Shown here in pieces: positions 24,981 through 40,121 of a DNA stretch of 64,000 bases; position 1 is the first letter of the stretch, and each line of letters starts with the position of its first letter. The stretch is taken from the NCBI RefSeq assembly GCF_020882245.1, contig NC_083598.1, positions 35,191,858 through 35,255,857 of the forward strand, in the 5' to 3' direction. This DNA is from Rhopalosiphum padi (taxonomy: Eukaryota; Arthropoda; Insecta; Hemiptera; Aphididae). The notes beneath the pieces are model-generated. The model saw only the letters and a list, made by a program, of their open reading frames with translations. It ran no database searches and was not told the origin of the DNA. The translations under genes and the position numbers were made by a program.

Positions 24981-27900
24981 GATATTATTTTAATTGAAAA
25001 GAACATAGTTTTATTTAGTTATTAGTTAAATACTGCAATATTTTTTATAAATTATAAAAAAAATATTAATAAATATAATGAATTGAAACATGCGTATAAT
25101 TAGATGTACCAAATTCTAGTTTGTTGATATAATTAGATCAATAAATTAATAGATGATTTAATATTGTGTAAATTATGTAAAATAATGAATAACTAATAAT
25201 AAAATTTAAGACATTTTATACAGAACAAATTCGTCTTTTCGATTTTGCAAATTCATCTACTATCTACTTCTTCATAGTTAATACTAAATTGTCTATAATA
25301 ATGAAGTAATGCCAGTCTATTTAAGTGCTCTTTTTAGTCGCATAAGTTTTTAATCGGCGAAGAGAAGAAAAATTTTGTTTTGCATAATTGGGAAAAATTG
25401 AGGATTACCTACATCTTTCAAAAGTTTCTAAAGAATCTATAATCAAGATCGAAAATTAAGTCATCTAAAAAAAAAAGAGATAGGTCATCAATAATATATC
25501 ACAATTCACAAACAGTGAAATCTTTATAATCATGGCCAAAGGCCATCATAGTATTGACACGGCATTATATACATGTAATATAAGACAATATTAGATAGCT
25601 AGTACTTTTTAATACAAATGAAAACAATATTTTATTGCGTCAAATAAGTTAAAATATTCGATTAGACTATCGTTGAGCTGCCGAAAACAGATATTCTAGA
25701 ACTATCACCATCGTCTACGGGGCGAGTGGGAGTAATACTGCTTCTTTCCCTCCTTTGAATCCGCGATTGTAAACTAAAAAGGGTGAGTTTTATAAACGTA
25801 ATTTAATCCTAATAATAGTTACGTTAATCGAAAATGACGATTTAAAAGTCTTAGAACGTTTATTACAATAACGATAAGTGTATACGATTTCCGAAATAAA
25901 AAAAAATATTATAGAAAATCGCGCATTTCAAAAAATCACCAAACCTTAATATAATACAATATTCAAATATCGGATAATGCACATTATACAACGTCTAACT
26001 GTCATTCTGATAGTTTTATTATGCGTTACGATCTACGGTAGTGAACGATTTTTTAATATAATATTATACATTATACGCTAATACCTATAGGTACATTTAA
26101 ACGCAACATTTTTGTACGAAATCCGTTATACATAATAAAGTTCATGGTAATATCATAATAATAATAATAATAATATGAAATCGGGTACGAAATTTAACGA
26201 TCCAGGAGCAGTGCAGATTAAATTGTACAAACCAAATATATGTGGACGATATTGAAATTACACGTTTGGTCATATAAATTATGTTTAAACGGACATAGGT
26301 AATATTAAATAGTATGCCGTCGAGCACACTCACGTCATGCGCTTATACGTCTGTACCTACACACGACAGCTATATATATAGTATTCGTAAATAGATTTGA
26401 CGGTGTATTTTACTAGGAATATTGTTGAATAGTAAATTTGGTCGCATTTATAATGTAGCGTAGTACATATTATTATATATAGTGCCGTTTATTTTATAAT
26501 AGCTCGTCGCATATTAATATATAACATATTATTGCTGTACATGCTGTGAACGTGTGAGTGTATATATAATACTCGCGTCTATTGGATACGACTGGAGTTT
26601 GAGTGGTGCTCGTTCGTAGATCGAGAAACGGCTGTATTTCGTACGAAATACGTTAGGTTTTTATTGTACAAACATGACGTGTCGTTAAAATAAGAAATAA
26701 CCTTTAAGTCGTGTATAGTGTCACTTTTTGTGTGCGACATTATCTTCACGACGGCGGTCCTTCAACATTACAGTGCTGCAAGTTATCACGCGTTTATTTG
26801 CTGGATATACTAAACAATAACGTATAAACGTCAATTTTTTATAATATTCATTATATTGACTAGACCGTAAATCGAAAACAACATGTTATGAAAATATCGA
26901 AACTGGAATCTCGACGGAATCCTTACACTATATAATTATTTTATTTTTCAATACGAAATAGCTTACGTTGCGTTTTGTCGATCCACACTGGCGATGACAT
27001 AAAGTAAATATAGTAAATATTTATGTAATCAAAAGCGATATTATGAACTATCACGAATACTAACCTGCTTAGGGAATTTTATCGTGAAAATTAATTTTAT
27101 TGTTTTGAATTTTTATCGAGTCCTATACATTATATTGGTATTATACAGGTATTTAAAATCGGTATTATAACAGTGACGGGTATTTTTTAATTTCAATAAT
27201 CGGAAACGAATTTATTGTTTATTCTAAGGAATGTACCGAAACTAAAAAATCTATTCCAATCTTTATACATACGGTTTAATACGTAAAGTATATTTTAACG
27301 AGTGATAATTTTTGGTTTAACGGTAATTGTACGTATATATTGGTAAATCTATATCATATATGATTAAAATATTATGTTATGTACTTATTATATAAGTGAA
27401 GATTCATTTTGAGACCAGAAAACCGGCTGATACATCTTCTCGATTATTGCATACGTATTATACTTCAATCGCAATATGTGATGACGTTTAAACCGAGAAC
27501 AATACAGCAATAATAATTATTATTATACTTTGATTTAATATTCTGTTTGGCGATAACGAACAGTTGTACTTATCGGTACGTAATTACAACTCGTAATGTA
27601 TGTTACTTTATTAAAATGTATTATATAAGCTTAGTCAAATATTGACTTCTACGCTTAACGTTGGAATTGTTCTTTGTGCATAAATAACTACTATAACTAC
27701 GAAATTATTCTACTCTCTTGTCGCGTGAAATAAACAAACCGTTATTTCGTAAAAATATCACAAACCATAAATTTCAGTCTCTCGATTTCATATACGTATA
27801 TTTTCGTATGAATTCGATTCCACAGCGTTCCTTCAATAATAATAATAACATTTTATAATTATTGCGTTTTCACACAACCAACAGGATGATTTCACAACAA

Positions 27901-28240
27901 TTAATTTTCTTGGATATTGTAATAGTATAATATAAGAATGATTATGAATGCAATGGTCTTTCATTTGTGATTTTGTGAAGACGATTCTTCATTCTAACAG
28001 CGAACGGCTGGTATCGAGTCGGGACCGGTGTCCGCCGTGCTCGATAACACCTTTCTTCGTAAATATATATAAAATATTATGTGTCTATATTATATACGTG
28101 TTCATAAAGATACACCATTTGCAGATAGGTACAGCATAACTGTCGGATCATAATAATAATAATACATTATAACATTGTGATATATAGTATAGCATATATT
28201 ATATTATATATTATTATTATGCGTTCAGCTGCGGCCATCA
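24981..28240. other. A+T-rich stretch, nothing recognised
   Basis: It contains an (AAT)n tract at about 26156-26176 and short A/T runs. A somewhat mixed-composition patch at 26570-26790 holds no recognisable exon. No gene is supported. Confidence 0.5.
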
Positions 28241-29450
28241 TTCGACGTGTCAAAATGTTTTTATTCGAAAACACGCATTTTCGAAGATAAAACAAATTCC
28301 GTGGTTGTGCTCACGCGATGATGGTTATCTCCGGGCTGACAACGCCGCGGTTCTGTGCGTATCACGCTTTTGGACACGTGGTCGGGATAGAGTGCATGTT
28401 TGAACATATATTATTACGGTGTCTCACTTAGCTCTCGCGCGCACGAAAATGGAGATTCTCGGCGCGGTTACCCGGGCGCTGCGGGCCCGATAACGCCGTT
28501 ATCCGAGGGTAGGATCGTGAAAATTTCGTCGGAGATGTCTGATATTAATCGTATATACACACAATATATACTTACGCATCACGTGCAGTTTGCAAAACGG
28601 TTTTCTACGAGCGCAGTGTCTTCCCCCGAATATAACAGCTACAGCTGTGCGGCGTTGTGTCGCGCTATAATATGTATACAGTGCGGTGTGGTATATAAAC
28701 CGCGCGCGCGGATACCTCGGCGGGGTGCCCGGCTATAAATTACCGAGAAGCCACCAAGGTAGATATATCCGAAACGTGTTCATTGTTGTGTCTGAGGGTG
28801 AGTGGGTGTGGGGGGTGAGAGTTTACGGAGACGGGGGTAGGTTTAATCGTTTTGGGGTGGTTTATAGGAGATATAATATGGAGAGTATAAAAGTATATAC
28901 GCACGCGTACACTGCACAACACGCGGTGCTGCACCGCACAGCATATTATACATTATATATTTATTATATAATATATTATGCCTGCCGGTGGTGGCAACGG
29001 TGCGCAGGCATTCTATTTTTATTTCGTATTATAATATATATTATTATTATTATTATTATAATACCGCCGTAAACGGTCGCATATATGCCTGGACGCTCCG
29101 GGGTGTATTATTGTGTGCGCGCGGTGTGTTTTGGTTTTCGATTCTCGGGTGCACAATAATAATAATAAATTCGTGTTGTGCCTTGGATGCCGGGCGTCCC
29201 CAGTACTCCGGAGTCTTCGCGGCGACGACAATGGGCCGAGACGACCACAAAACGCGACCTGAGAGCTGGTACGTAGGGATAATGCGTTTGTGTTTGAGAG
29301 AGATTGAGCGAAAGAGTGGGCAAACTGTAGAATGCATGTGGGGCAGCCGAAAGAGTGTGTGCGTGACGAATTACTACGATATTTTCATAATATCGTGTAT
29401 TATTATAAAATAATAATATAATACTGGAATCCGAACGCCACCGCAACGAC
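28241..29450. other. CpG-rich island with promoter-like features
   Basis: Markedly more CpG than its flanks. It has a TATA-like tatataaac at about 28691-28699 just before a G+C-rich stretch, and a possible donor AAG|GTAGAT at 28758-28766. Open frames occur on both strands (for example 28400-28738 + and 29108-29446 -) but are broken by ATT-derived runs (29040-29060, 29157-29167) and unrecognised. A promoter with a noncoding first exon is conceivable, but no downstream exon was found. Confidence 0.35.
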
Positions 29451-32400
29451 GACTAAATTACAAAATTTGTGATTTCCAACGTTAATAACGCACAAGTCAG
29501 CATTATTAATATTATTATTAATTATTACTATTATTGTCGTTACATTGAGACTCACTATTGTTTCCTATATAGTTTATTCGCCATGCGGGTGATATTAAAT
29601 ACAACTACAATTATTATTGTGTATTTTCGCAAATCGTAATGTTTCTTAATGCGGGTCGACGCCACTATTTGCAAGTGTAAAATATTCTGCGCGTTGTGTG
29701 TTTGATGTAATGTCACGCCATACAAGAATATTGTGATCGTGTCTACGAAGTGTTTTAACACGAAACGATCGATCTACTGCAGCTTCAACGGTTATAAAAA
29801 GTATTGTTTTTCGTTTTCGACAAGGTTTATCCGGTTTAGGTAACTCCATAAATCATAATTTTACTACTTTGATCGATTATACAACATGATTAATCCATAA
29901 TATTTCTAATATATGTATTTAAACGATGCACTTCATGCAGTGTGTGTTTTCCGTTCAGACGAGTCGATTATATAAAACGAAATATATTTTTATGAAATTA
30001 TTATAACTTTTTACACTGTTATAATAACGTATACACAGATATTATAGTAGGTACTGAAGTATCTATACATAACATATTATTAAGGGGTCTATTAATTTTG
30101 TAAAACACTACTTAATAGTATAATACTATATACAATATTACTAGGATAACATAATATGATTAATCTATTTATAAAACGGTGTTATTATATTTTTATTTAG
30201 TAGTTAGTACACTATTAAATATCAATAAAAATCTAAAAATATACTATAAACTATATATATATGAATAAAATATATGGATTATAGTTAAGTATACGAGTGT
30301 ATGTTATATATGTTATTTTTGCTTGCGTACAAAGCGAAACGACACACGCAAAAATGTTAAATGTTAATGCAACGGTATAGTTAACCAAGTGCGTATTCAA
30401 TTTGGATATCATCATCCATGAATCACCGTCCGCGATTATAAAGGAAACACGTCAACAGTCTGATAACTAATCGCAGTAATTAATTAAAACAGAATATAAA
30501 TTATATCCCTTTAATTCTCTGATACGTTGAAACCTTTTCCGTGTTTTCAAAATCGGGCCGCCCTTACGTGCCGCGGCGGCGGTTGACACAGAGTATAGCG
30601 TCATATTTAACTTATTCATTCACCCCTCGGCGACGGACATATTGCCGGTCCTATACATTTGTTATTTGGTTATTTCACGCGAATCAACTACTATTCGTAA
30701 TTTATTCTTCGCACTATCAGGGAAAAAAAACTGTGCATAATGCAGAATAATAATAGTAATATCTATAATACATATTCCCTCGGTGTTAATATGCACTTAA
30801 CATTTTTCTCGTTTTTTTTTATTTTTATTATTATTATCCCCTCGCACGCATAGCGCATGTTTAATTGGCGAATGTGTGCTCAAGCATTGTGTCATCGGGG
30901 TGGGTTATTCGGAATGTTATATACGCATATTATACGAACGTCCATATAAACGCGGCAGATGGAGACCAGTGACCGCATCGGGCAAAAACCCCTAGTCGAC
31001 ATGTGGTCTCCAAAAACAACCTATAATGTGGGTTTTTGTTCTATTTTCCATCATCTATATAAGGATGATCCAATATTGTATACAATACACCGCAATCGAG
31101 CAAAATTTCGATATTATTAATAATATTCGTATATATTGTTGACAATGTATTATATAATACAATATAATGCACAAATATATAATGAATATCTCAAACATCC
31201 GATCGTGTGCTCATTATTACTGATATTGAATTTTAATTGTGATGATATTTATATAATATATATATTATATATTCATTATAATAAGTAATAACTATAATAA
31301 TACATAGTTCGTATTAAAATATTTTTATAAAATGGCTACGAACATATTGAAGTATTGAATCTTAATTTATTTAATCAGTAAATTAATTAAGATGATATTT
31401 TTTAATTCTGTGTGAAAATATTATTGAAGATGTACCTATTAATATATATTATATAAGGTATCAAATTATAGATAACACTGAAGGTGTAACAAAGTTAAAT
31501 ACTGTCATGTATCACACCTGCACTTATACACTTATACATATACAAACTGATAGACCTAAGTCCTAAATAAAATAATAATATATTTAAAAAAAAAATATTA
31601 TATATGCGTGTACTATATAACTACATTTATGTAGAATAATATGTATAGAAATATATACATGTAATAGTTAATTTGAGTTTCTTAAAATATATGTTTCATT
31701 CGACCTTGATTTTTTCTGGGCTTATTAATATTATAATCGAAACTAAACCAGCTGAGCCCTCCGGTCACCTATAGGCTATATATAGCTATAATCACTCTAT
31801 ATTATATGGTATTCATGTATATATTAGTTCGCGATTGAAATATCGATCGTTGCTATAAATGTTTATTATTTAATAAATGTTGTTATTTCATGTTACAACT
31901 GCAGTATAATATTATTTTAACGTGTATAGTTTTGATGATTAGCAACCCTTATATCTTGTTCAATATCAAAATTGAATTGCAGCTGAGATAGACTTGATTT
32001 TGACTAAGTCATCTGCAGTACGCCAAGAAAAAATGTATCACGCACGACCTTTTGACAACTTATAATATTATGCTGTGAAAGTAGTGGTCGAATATATGCC
32101 ACCTAAAATATTATGTTGTGAATATATTTTTGTCGACGTTGTATTAAATTCAGAAAAACATTTAAATTTATACTCGAGAACGTGATATGAGCATGTTGCG
32201 TGTATATAAAATATATTTGACAAACATTTATAAAATATATAAACATACCATAACAAATTATTGTAATATTAAATATATATATATATATACTCATATATAT
32301 AACATATAATATTGTACGCTCGGCCGAAAAAGGAATTTATGATTCGAAATCGCCGCCGACCGTGTGCAGCGTCAATGGGGTAGACAACGCAAAAACCAGT

Positions 32401-33241
32401 CGGTGGTAGGTATAACACATGTATAAAATGTATATATATATATATAAAACACGAGTTAAGTATTTTTTTTTTTCTTGTGGCGGTCGTCTCGTCCTTTTCG
32501 AGACGCATTTATTTTCGCTGTCGGACCGCACACGGCCTGCCAGATAAATCAATTGTATGTAATATTTTGGCGTTGCCGGGCGTTTAAGTCTCCGTGGGTA
32601 TCGAAAAACGTTTAATCCACCGCTCCGGCGGTTCGTTGATAAAAAAAAAAAAAAAACTATAATATAATAAATGTACCTAAGCCTGCCCAATATTTTTCGT
32701 AATATAATATTTTATTATATGAAAAAAAATATCATTACACACAGCAGAGACACATATTTTATATGCATTTAGATAACTGGTCCGCCGTATGTGTGCTATT
32801 TCAATGACTCGTAAATCGTTTAATATATTATATATACATAATATGCGAACACGCAAATCATCAAACATCCTTGTTCATAATATATTTAAATATAGGTATA
32901 TAATACTACGTGTACGAGATATTATAATATGCTGGCAAAACGTTATTTGAGTTCGACATCGAAAACCGCGTAAGCGCCAAAAAATTTTTTTTTTAAATAC
33001 TACAATTTATATGCACGATGATTATTAATTATACACGTGCGATAGGTATTTTTTTTTTTCGAACACATTTTTTGCGTATTTTAGATATAATATACGCGTC
33101 ACGATCATCACGTTTCATCGCAGCGTTTAAGGTTTATACTTTATATATGTATATGTACCACTATTATAATATCGTCGCGTCGACGCCACGCCGAAACGCC
33201 GCATTAGTAGTCGTGTATATATAATAATAATGTACACTTGA
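29451..33241. other. Long mostly A+T-rich stretch without a supported gene
   Basis: Short mixed-composition patches occur at 30400-30720, 30830-31040 and 32330-32640, the last with overlapping minus-strand frames that look compositional. The remainder is A/T-rich with TA and ATT runs. No RNA gene or transposon terminus is supported. Confidence 0.5.

Positions 33242-33274
<33 letters not shown>
33242..33274. repeat. (AAT)n microsatellite
   Basis: Eleven consecutive AAT-type units. Confidence 0.95.
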
Positions 33275-35720
33275 TTATTATGTAGTGGACCCGCTGCCGT
33301 TGTTGCATATTGTACGTCACGCGAATATTATGTGCGCGTGGTTTATTCGAAAAATTTTCCCGGACCGGTATACACCCACTTAAACCATAAACGTTTATGA
33401 TATATGTCTATAATGTATAACCACGGAGTACTTATGTATATGTACAGCATATATATATATCAACTATGTGCGGGTCTAATTATTTATTTTTTTATTTTTT
33501 GTTACTATCAGATAGATTTCTACAAAGATATAATTACCGGAATAAATGAAATGATTTACGCATTATAAATAATGTACAGCAGTTCACCGCCATCGTGTTT
33601 ATAATATGCCTAAATGTGCAGAATCTCCTCGATTTGTATAATAAGTAGAAAATTAAACTGAGGTCACACGAGTTTTCTTGTCATTATTAGTATAATATTA
33701 TTGTGCGTTATGTAATACTCACGTGTCGCACACATAGCTGATGGTAAACCACTATAAGATGTCAGTGGTGATATTCTAAATTACTTTCTTGCCGTCACAG
33801 AATTTATACAATATATGATAGCGTATTACTATATTATGTACTATTATAAGCGGGTTTGTCGTTTAATCAAGATTTCTACAATTTTTTATTTTAACAACCT
33901 CATTAGTGTGTAGTTATCCATATTATGTAGGTACCCGCGTTGAACGCATATTTGACAAGACTTTATGCCGACAGACACTCATAAAATTGTGTGTTTTACG
34001 TTCGCGTGTCGAAATGCTTAGGTAAATAAGTCGTCAATGTATTATATTTATACAGTGTATAAAATATTACAGTCGCGTTGTTTCGTATTTGTCGTTTATG
34101 TACCGCGGTGACCGAACAAACCGCTGTTATATTATTATAATGAAAATATAATATATTATTATTCAGCGTTGTATATTTCACTCATTAAACGTGTTGTATA
34201 TAGATTGTGTTAATAATATTATGCAGATAAGTATGGGTTTATTAAAAATGTAAAAGTATACCGAATATTTCGTTTTTGCGTTTTATAAAACCATACATAT
34301 AGTTATATAATAAACGCACGTCGAACGAATCGTTTGGATCATCAACTATATTTTAATACATAGCTAGAACTTGAACAACATGTATATTGCATACACTGCG
34401 TGTTTATAACTGGAAAATCAGTAGTCCTGTGTAGTTCAGGATGTAATTTTCCTGTATGCAGGAATATATGCCTAATGATAAATCTTTTTACAATGAAAAA
34501 TATATTATAATATATACATAAATATATATAATAGGAAATAATAATGATAGGTATATGTCATAATTGTCAAATAATATTATATTAAAAAAACTGCACTAAA
34601 TTATGAACTACATAGTGTTATCCTATCTTTCAAATATATACCTATAATGGCTGTAATCTACTTACCATATATAGAAATGTATATATAATATTATAAAAAC
34701 ATATTAAACAAGAGAAAGGTTTTATTTTTTTCGTTTACGTATATGATATTTTAATAAGCGGTGTTATATATTATCTGTTATTCTAATTTTATCATTCAGT
34801 TTTTGTGATTTTAATCACTTTTCTATATATAATAAGCATGACATATTTAATATAATAATACATAAGAAAACTATAATACAAATTTAATTTTTTATCATGT
34901 TTATACGTTTATCTTAAATTTTTTTTTACTTAACCTTTATTAATAACAGATTATAATTTCATGTTTTAGTAAAAACTACATTTTAATCATTATAAAACGG
35001 AAACTACCAACATTATATAGAGGATTTGATGAAAAATTGTATTCACCTTATAGCATTTCAATTTTAAACGATAATGAAAGAAATTCTAAGTTTTTCAATG
35101 TTTGATAAATTATTCGTCAACATTTTATTGAAAATAGTTCTACTTTGGAATAAAAATAAATAGATTGTTAGAAAAAATGTATTATTATAACTTACAATCA
35201 CATCAAAGTAAATAAAAATATTTTTTGTTCGAAATTCCATAATAGTTGGCTTTAGTATTATAGAATACAAGTGTAATGTGTATATTAGAGAGGTTATAAA
35301 TGGATTACTTATATATATAATATATATAATATATGTATACTAGAAGTTTGATTTAATTAGAAACTTAAACTAGATTCATCGCGTTGTATAATATCGACTT
35401 AAACGCAGCCGCTTAAATTAATTTTCATGTTGAAATGTGCCGGGGTGCGTGCGCATATAGTGCGAGTATAAATTCAATAAAAGCCATAAATAACGTCTAA
35501 TATATCAGTTATAATACATATTATAATGTATATAATAACATCGTATTGTAGACTGTAGTTGGAAGGTAAATAAAATCAATAGCGATTGTACTTTTGACAT
35601 TTTTTACCCACAAACAAAAATTTATCGCTGTATATATTATATATATTATTATATTATTGTATAACAACGCGTTCTTAAACGTATACGTTTGACTATACTC
35701 ATATGTATATATATATTTTA
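33275..35720. other. A+T-rich stretch, nothing recognised
   Basis: No coding region with convincing composition. TA-rich runs are frequent (for example 35310-35340). Confidence 0.5.
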
Positions 35721-35977
35721 TTATCATTATTATATTGGAAAATGAATTCGGACGTCGTGGTGGTTTGAGCAGGGATATTTTATTCCGCCATTGTGTCCCC
35801 GGCAGGACCCCCTCGCGAGTTCCGTGCTCAGCATACACAGCTTCTATATACTATGGCTGCAGCAGCATACATATCATTATTATTATTATTATTATTACAT
35901 GGCGAACTACCCCTATACACATATTGAAAAATATTATGTGCATGTGGCCCTGCAGTGGCTGTAGATCCGGTTTGGGT

Positions 35978-36027
<50 letters not shown>

Positions 36028-36180
36028 AGTGGTGCGCTCGAGCGCTGTTACAAATATTTTTTTTTCCTTTATCCACCCCTCGGACTGGGCGCTGCAAACC
36101 CCGTTATTATGTAGGTGAACCGACAATAGTCGGTTAATTAAATAACGAGTATACATAGGTGCACGGGGATAGGGTTGATG
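35721..36180. other. Small CpG-rich island around a long (GT)n tract
   Basis: G+C-richer sequence flanks the (GT)n tract at 35979-36022. Open frames on both strands become Val-Cys or Thr-His runs at the tract and are not considered genes. Confidence 0.4.
35979..36022. repeat. (GT)22 microsatellite
   Basis: 44 bases of uninterrupted GT, the longest dinucleotide run in the window. Confidence 0.97.
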
Positions 36181-39100
36181 AAAAATAATACGACCAATTT
36201 CGATGGCTGGACGGAGCGTGCCTCACACATATATTATAACCGCGTTTCGCTAAACGTCGCTTTAATGATAAATGCGTTAGTGCTATTTGTGCACGTACCT
36301 ATTATAATGTAGGTATACGCACCCTATACGCATACATATAGATAATACTGAATATTTGAATATCGAATCATATTATATTATATACCTACTGCGTTACGAC
36401 TGCATCTCATCGTAATAATATTATTGTAGACGTTTCTGTGCCTATATACTACATTATAGACGTACGGAATTTCTATTTATTTTTTTTTATATTTCATATC
36501 TTATTATTATAGTGGTCGCTCGTAAACGCCATCACGGCAAGTATTTCAAAACGTCATAATTTCTCCCCCCCCTATCTGCACCGGGTCCGCCGTAATAATA
36601 TAATATAATAATATGCACCGCGTTATCGAAAAATTAATACGCTACACATTACGAAGACGAACATCTTATCATTACCCGTATCTGCTTTTATATTATGTAC
36701 GATTTGCATAAAACTGTCAAAGACGAGTTCTCTCCGTCGTGTAGATCCTCCAATTACGTACGGAAATTTTACCGGAGGTTCTTCTTGCGTTTAAATAATT
36801 ATAGCTATTAATACGTTTACACACGAATACGTTTTATATATAGATGCCCGTGTATAATAATATAATATGTTGTTGTTTTCGGCGTACGATTCTACAACGT
36901 TCTTCAAAAATACTCTACATTTATGTATTTCTCAACGCTCAACCACCATATACCGTCGACATTCTTCCATAATTAATCGACTTCATGTCTTCATAATATC
37001 ATAGGACGATCGTAATCAAACTACTCGTATATACAAACTCTCGGAGTCACTATAGGTGTATTATAATATACCTGTCCCGTGTTCAGCAGAGTGCCTGCGC
37101 CCATATAGATACGTTTGCGACTTGGTAACTATAATAATATTATGTGCATTTAACGGTACACGACATCATTTTATATTGTGTTGTGTTATTAAGCGCTGCG
37201 TTACGTTTTACACGCGTATATGATTTGTAGTTAATTCGTTATTATAATATTATCATGCATATATATACACATCGCTTTAATATTTGTACACGATGAACTG
37301 TGAATGCCGAATAGTGACTTTCCACTGACAACGATATCATGCGCACGCTGTATAATATAGTTTGATATAGTAATTTGAGGATTATCTACATTTAAGCCGT
37401 ACGCCTTATTATTATATATTTATACATGACATAATTTTATAAGGTTACCTACACTTGATCGTATAGGCATACGTAATAACAGGAGGATTTTTCTAAACTC
37501 GCATCGATTCTTCGGAAAAAAAAATATGATAAAACTATATAAGCGTCCTGCACTAAATATTGTGATTATATACTATGTTGAACTGCTTTCGCTGTCGCGC
37601 GCGTATTCTTCCCTATAGTCGCCATGCACAGCCACACCCTATCCGTCCTCGGGCCACGTCTGATTCCGCTCCGTCCCTGACCGGTTATCCATAATATCGG
37701 TATGTATACGGTATTGCAACGTACGCACCACACATAATATTATAGTACCTATTATGTATTGGGTGTATATCTACGTATACAGGTGCATTCAATCGGGTGG
37801 TGAACATCCGACCTCGGTCCACATTATACACCTATACACACTCGACGGCCGAACAGCCGGCAGCGCGCAATAATTACGCGTAATTAAAACGCGTGTGTTC
37901 CGTTATCGGCCGACGGGATCTACAACATACCGATTGCAATATATACTTTGGCCATAAAGCTATTCGGGAAGATTATATAGGTATAATGGTGTGCGGATCT
38001 CGTATAGTGACCGTATTGTATCTAAAATGACCATTAAACGAGAGAGGTATATATAGGCATAAGTATAATAACGCTATAGGTGTATATTAAGGCACCTATG
38101 GTAAATCATAAATAATAATACTAATAATAATAAAGAGACCATTTCGAGTAACGTCGTTGTTAAGACTCGATAATAACTAATGTCGCTCCGCACTGTCCGT
38201 ATAGGTATAGACTACGCGTTTGTCATCATCGTCGAAAGTTAATTTTCATGACTCTGTGATTTTTATTTAGTGTTCGACACACATACCTTATTATGGAACG
38301 CATTTCCAACTTCGAAAACATAATTATTATTATGTACCATAAAAAATGTAAATTTTTCGTAGTTTAATAATATAATATTATAATATCACTAATACACAGA
38401 TATTATACCCCTTTACTTTTATAAAATGATTGGGCACCTACGTCAAACTTCGTGTGTTCATTTGCAGGCCATCAGCGGCTTCTACATTCGTTACAGATTA
38501 ATAGATATTCATATATTTAAGTATAATATGTAAAATAGTTATATACCTACACGTATTCTATGTTGACTCGATGTCGTATACCTTTACGCAACGTATACAT
38601 AGGGTTATATAACCGTGTATTATTTATTATTATGATTCTGTCTGAAATCGTTGATGACTTTTCGCAGTAGGCCATTTGAAACGCCTGCTGCTACGATAGT
38701 AATGTGCCACTGGGCACTGGCCCACGTTGAGTACACCGTTTTAATATAAGGCGACTGGCATTAGCTTAGGTTCGTATAATATGTGCATAATAACTTTATA
38801 CCTAAAACATTATGCGAGTATGTTTCGTTATCAGCCGATGAGATCTATGACAATATGATTTACTATTGGAATATAGATTGTCGGTCGTTAAAAAAAAAAA
38901 AAAATTATGCTTGAGAGCAAAAATACAAATAATTATAATAATCGCTGTACCATTATAATAATTATTATTGTCGATTTATGACTGTACTCTTACGGAACGT
39001 TTTGTCACTTTGGAAGTAGAAAAGGTATAATAAGAAAGTCCAATAATATATAATATGCGGTTATAATATCATGCAATAATATTTACATTTGTTGGCAAAT

Positions 39101-39910
39101 ATAATAAATGTACGAGTATACATTAAAGTATTTAGTAAAATTTTTAACTACGGATAATTAAATAAACAAAATATAGGTCACCACTTCAACAAATGTTCGT
39201 ATTTTTTTATTTTTTCCTATTATTTTAAAAAATGCTGAGAAATATTATGTACTTTTGATCAGATATTTTATGGTAGGTACAAACTAAATTTAATTTTTTT
39301 ACTAGAGACCTCCCTTGAATTGGACAATCAGAGTATTTTTTGCACTAAAAAAATATCTTGAAATATGGAAGTAAAAAAAAAAAAAACCGTTAATTTTAAA
39401 ATCAATATACAGAGAGCTCCACTCGGAATCTAACCTATATTGTTTTATACATAGGTGCATTTTAAAGGAAAAAAAATGGACGAGAAAGTGCATCTTTTTT
39501 AACAATTATTCTGTATACCACGTGGAGAAATCTAGCACATACCTATGATCATATAAAGGACCGAAGACTATAACGACAGTGATGACGAGATAATATTATA
39601 CGTACATTTCGCAACCTCCTACCCTCTCCTCGGAATTTGGGACTTGATTACGCTCGGTATATATACGACAACTGAGCTGTATTCAGCTGTATACACTATT
39701 GGCATCGAGACATACTTGTAGTGTGCGTCCGTTGCAGATGTATAAATGCATTTTATTCTTGTATACCTATACTACAGCTATTGTATGCGTTATAAAAATA
39801 TAATGTCACGGGCTCGAGTGTGCGCGTGGAATTCGCGCGGTCGATTCGCCACGATCGACGTATATCTGATTATTATTATTATTATTATTTTCAAACGAGT
39901 TTTCGGAGCA
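36181..39910. other. Mixed A+T-rich stretch without a supported gene
   Basis: Several mixed-composition patches (36520-36790, 37560-37920, 38640-38770) have no recognisable exon, domain or RNA fold. The rest is A/T-rich with poly-A near 38890-38903 and 39374-39386. Confidence 0.45.
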
Positions 39911-39914
39911 ATCT

Positions 39915-40121
39915 ATGGCAAAAAAAAGGGAAAAATTACACGGTATGGTGGAACTTCGAGAGCTCTCCGATAGCACATTCGAAACATACGTGTGCACGGT
40001 CATTAGAGGCGGGCCCTTTGCAGGAGATGAGGCTCAGCAGCAGCACAAAGATTCTACGGAGATGTCGTCAGCTGCCTGCAGCGCCGCCGCCTTTCTCGAG
40101 AGCCCGCACACACTCCCGTGA
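39915..40121 (+). other. Candidate small ORF with protein-like composition (68 codons)
   Basis: The ORF starts at an ATG at 39915 with G at +4 and ends TGA at 40119. Unlike most open frames here, the translation has a balanced, soluble-protein composition with a charged start (MAKKREKLHG), an acidic and polar middle (ELRELSDSTF), then a Gln/Ala/Ser-rich tail (AACSAAAFLE). No domain, signal peptide or membrane segment is recognised. An acceptor-like CCCTTTGCAG ends at 40023, so part of this could instead be an internal exon. It lies at the left edge of a G+C-rich region. It may be a first exon, a small protein or chance. Confidence 0.2.

Noticed and set aside
35828..36156. Thr-His repeat proteins on -
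   Set aside because: Translation of the (GT)22 microsatellite.
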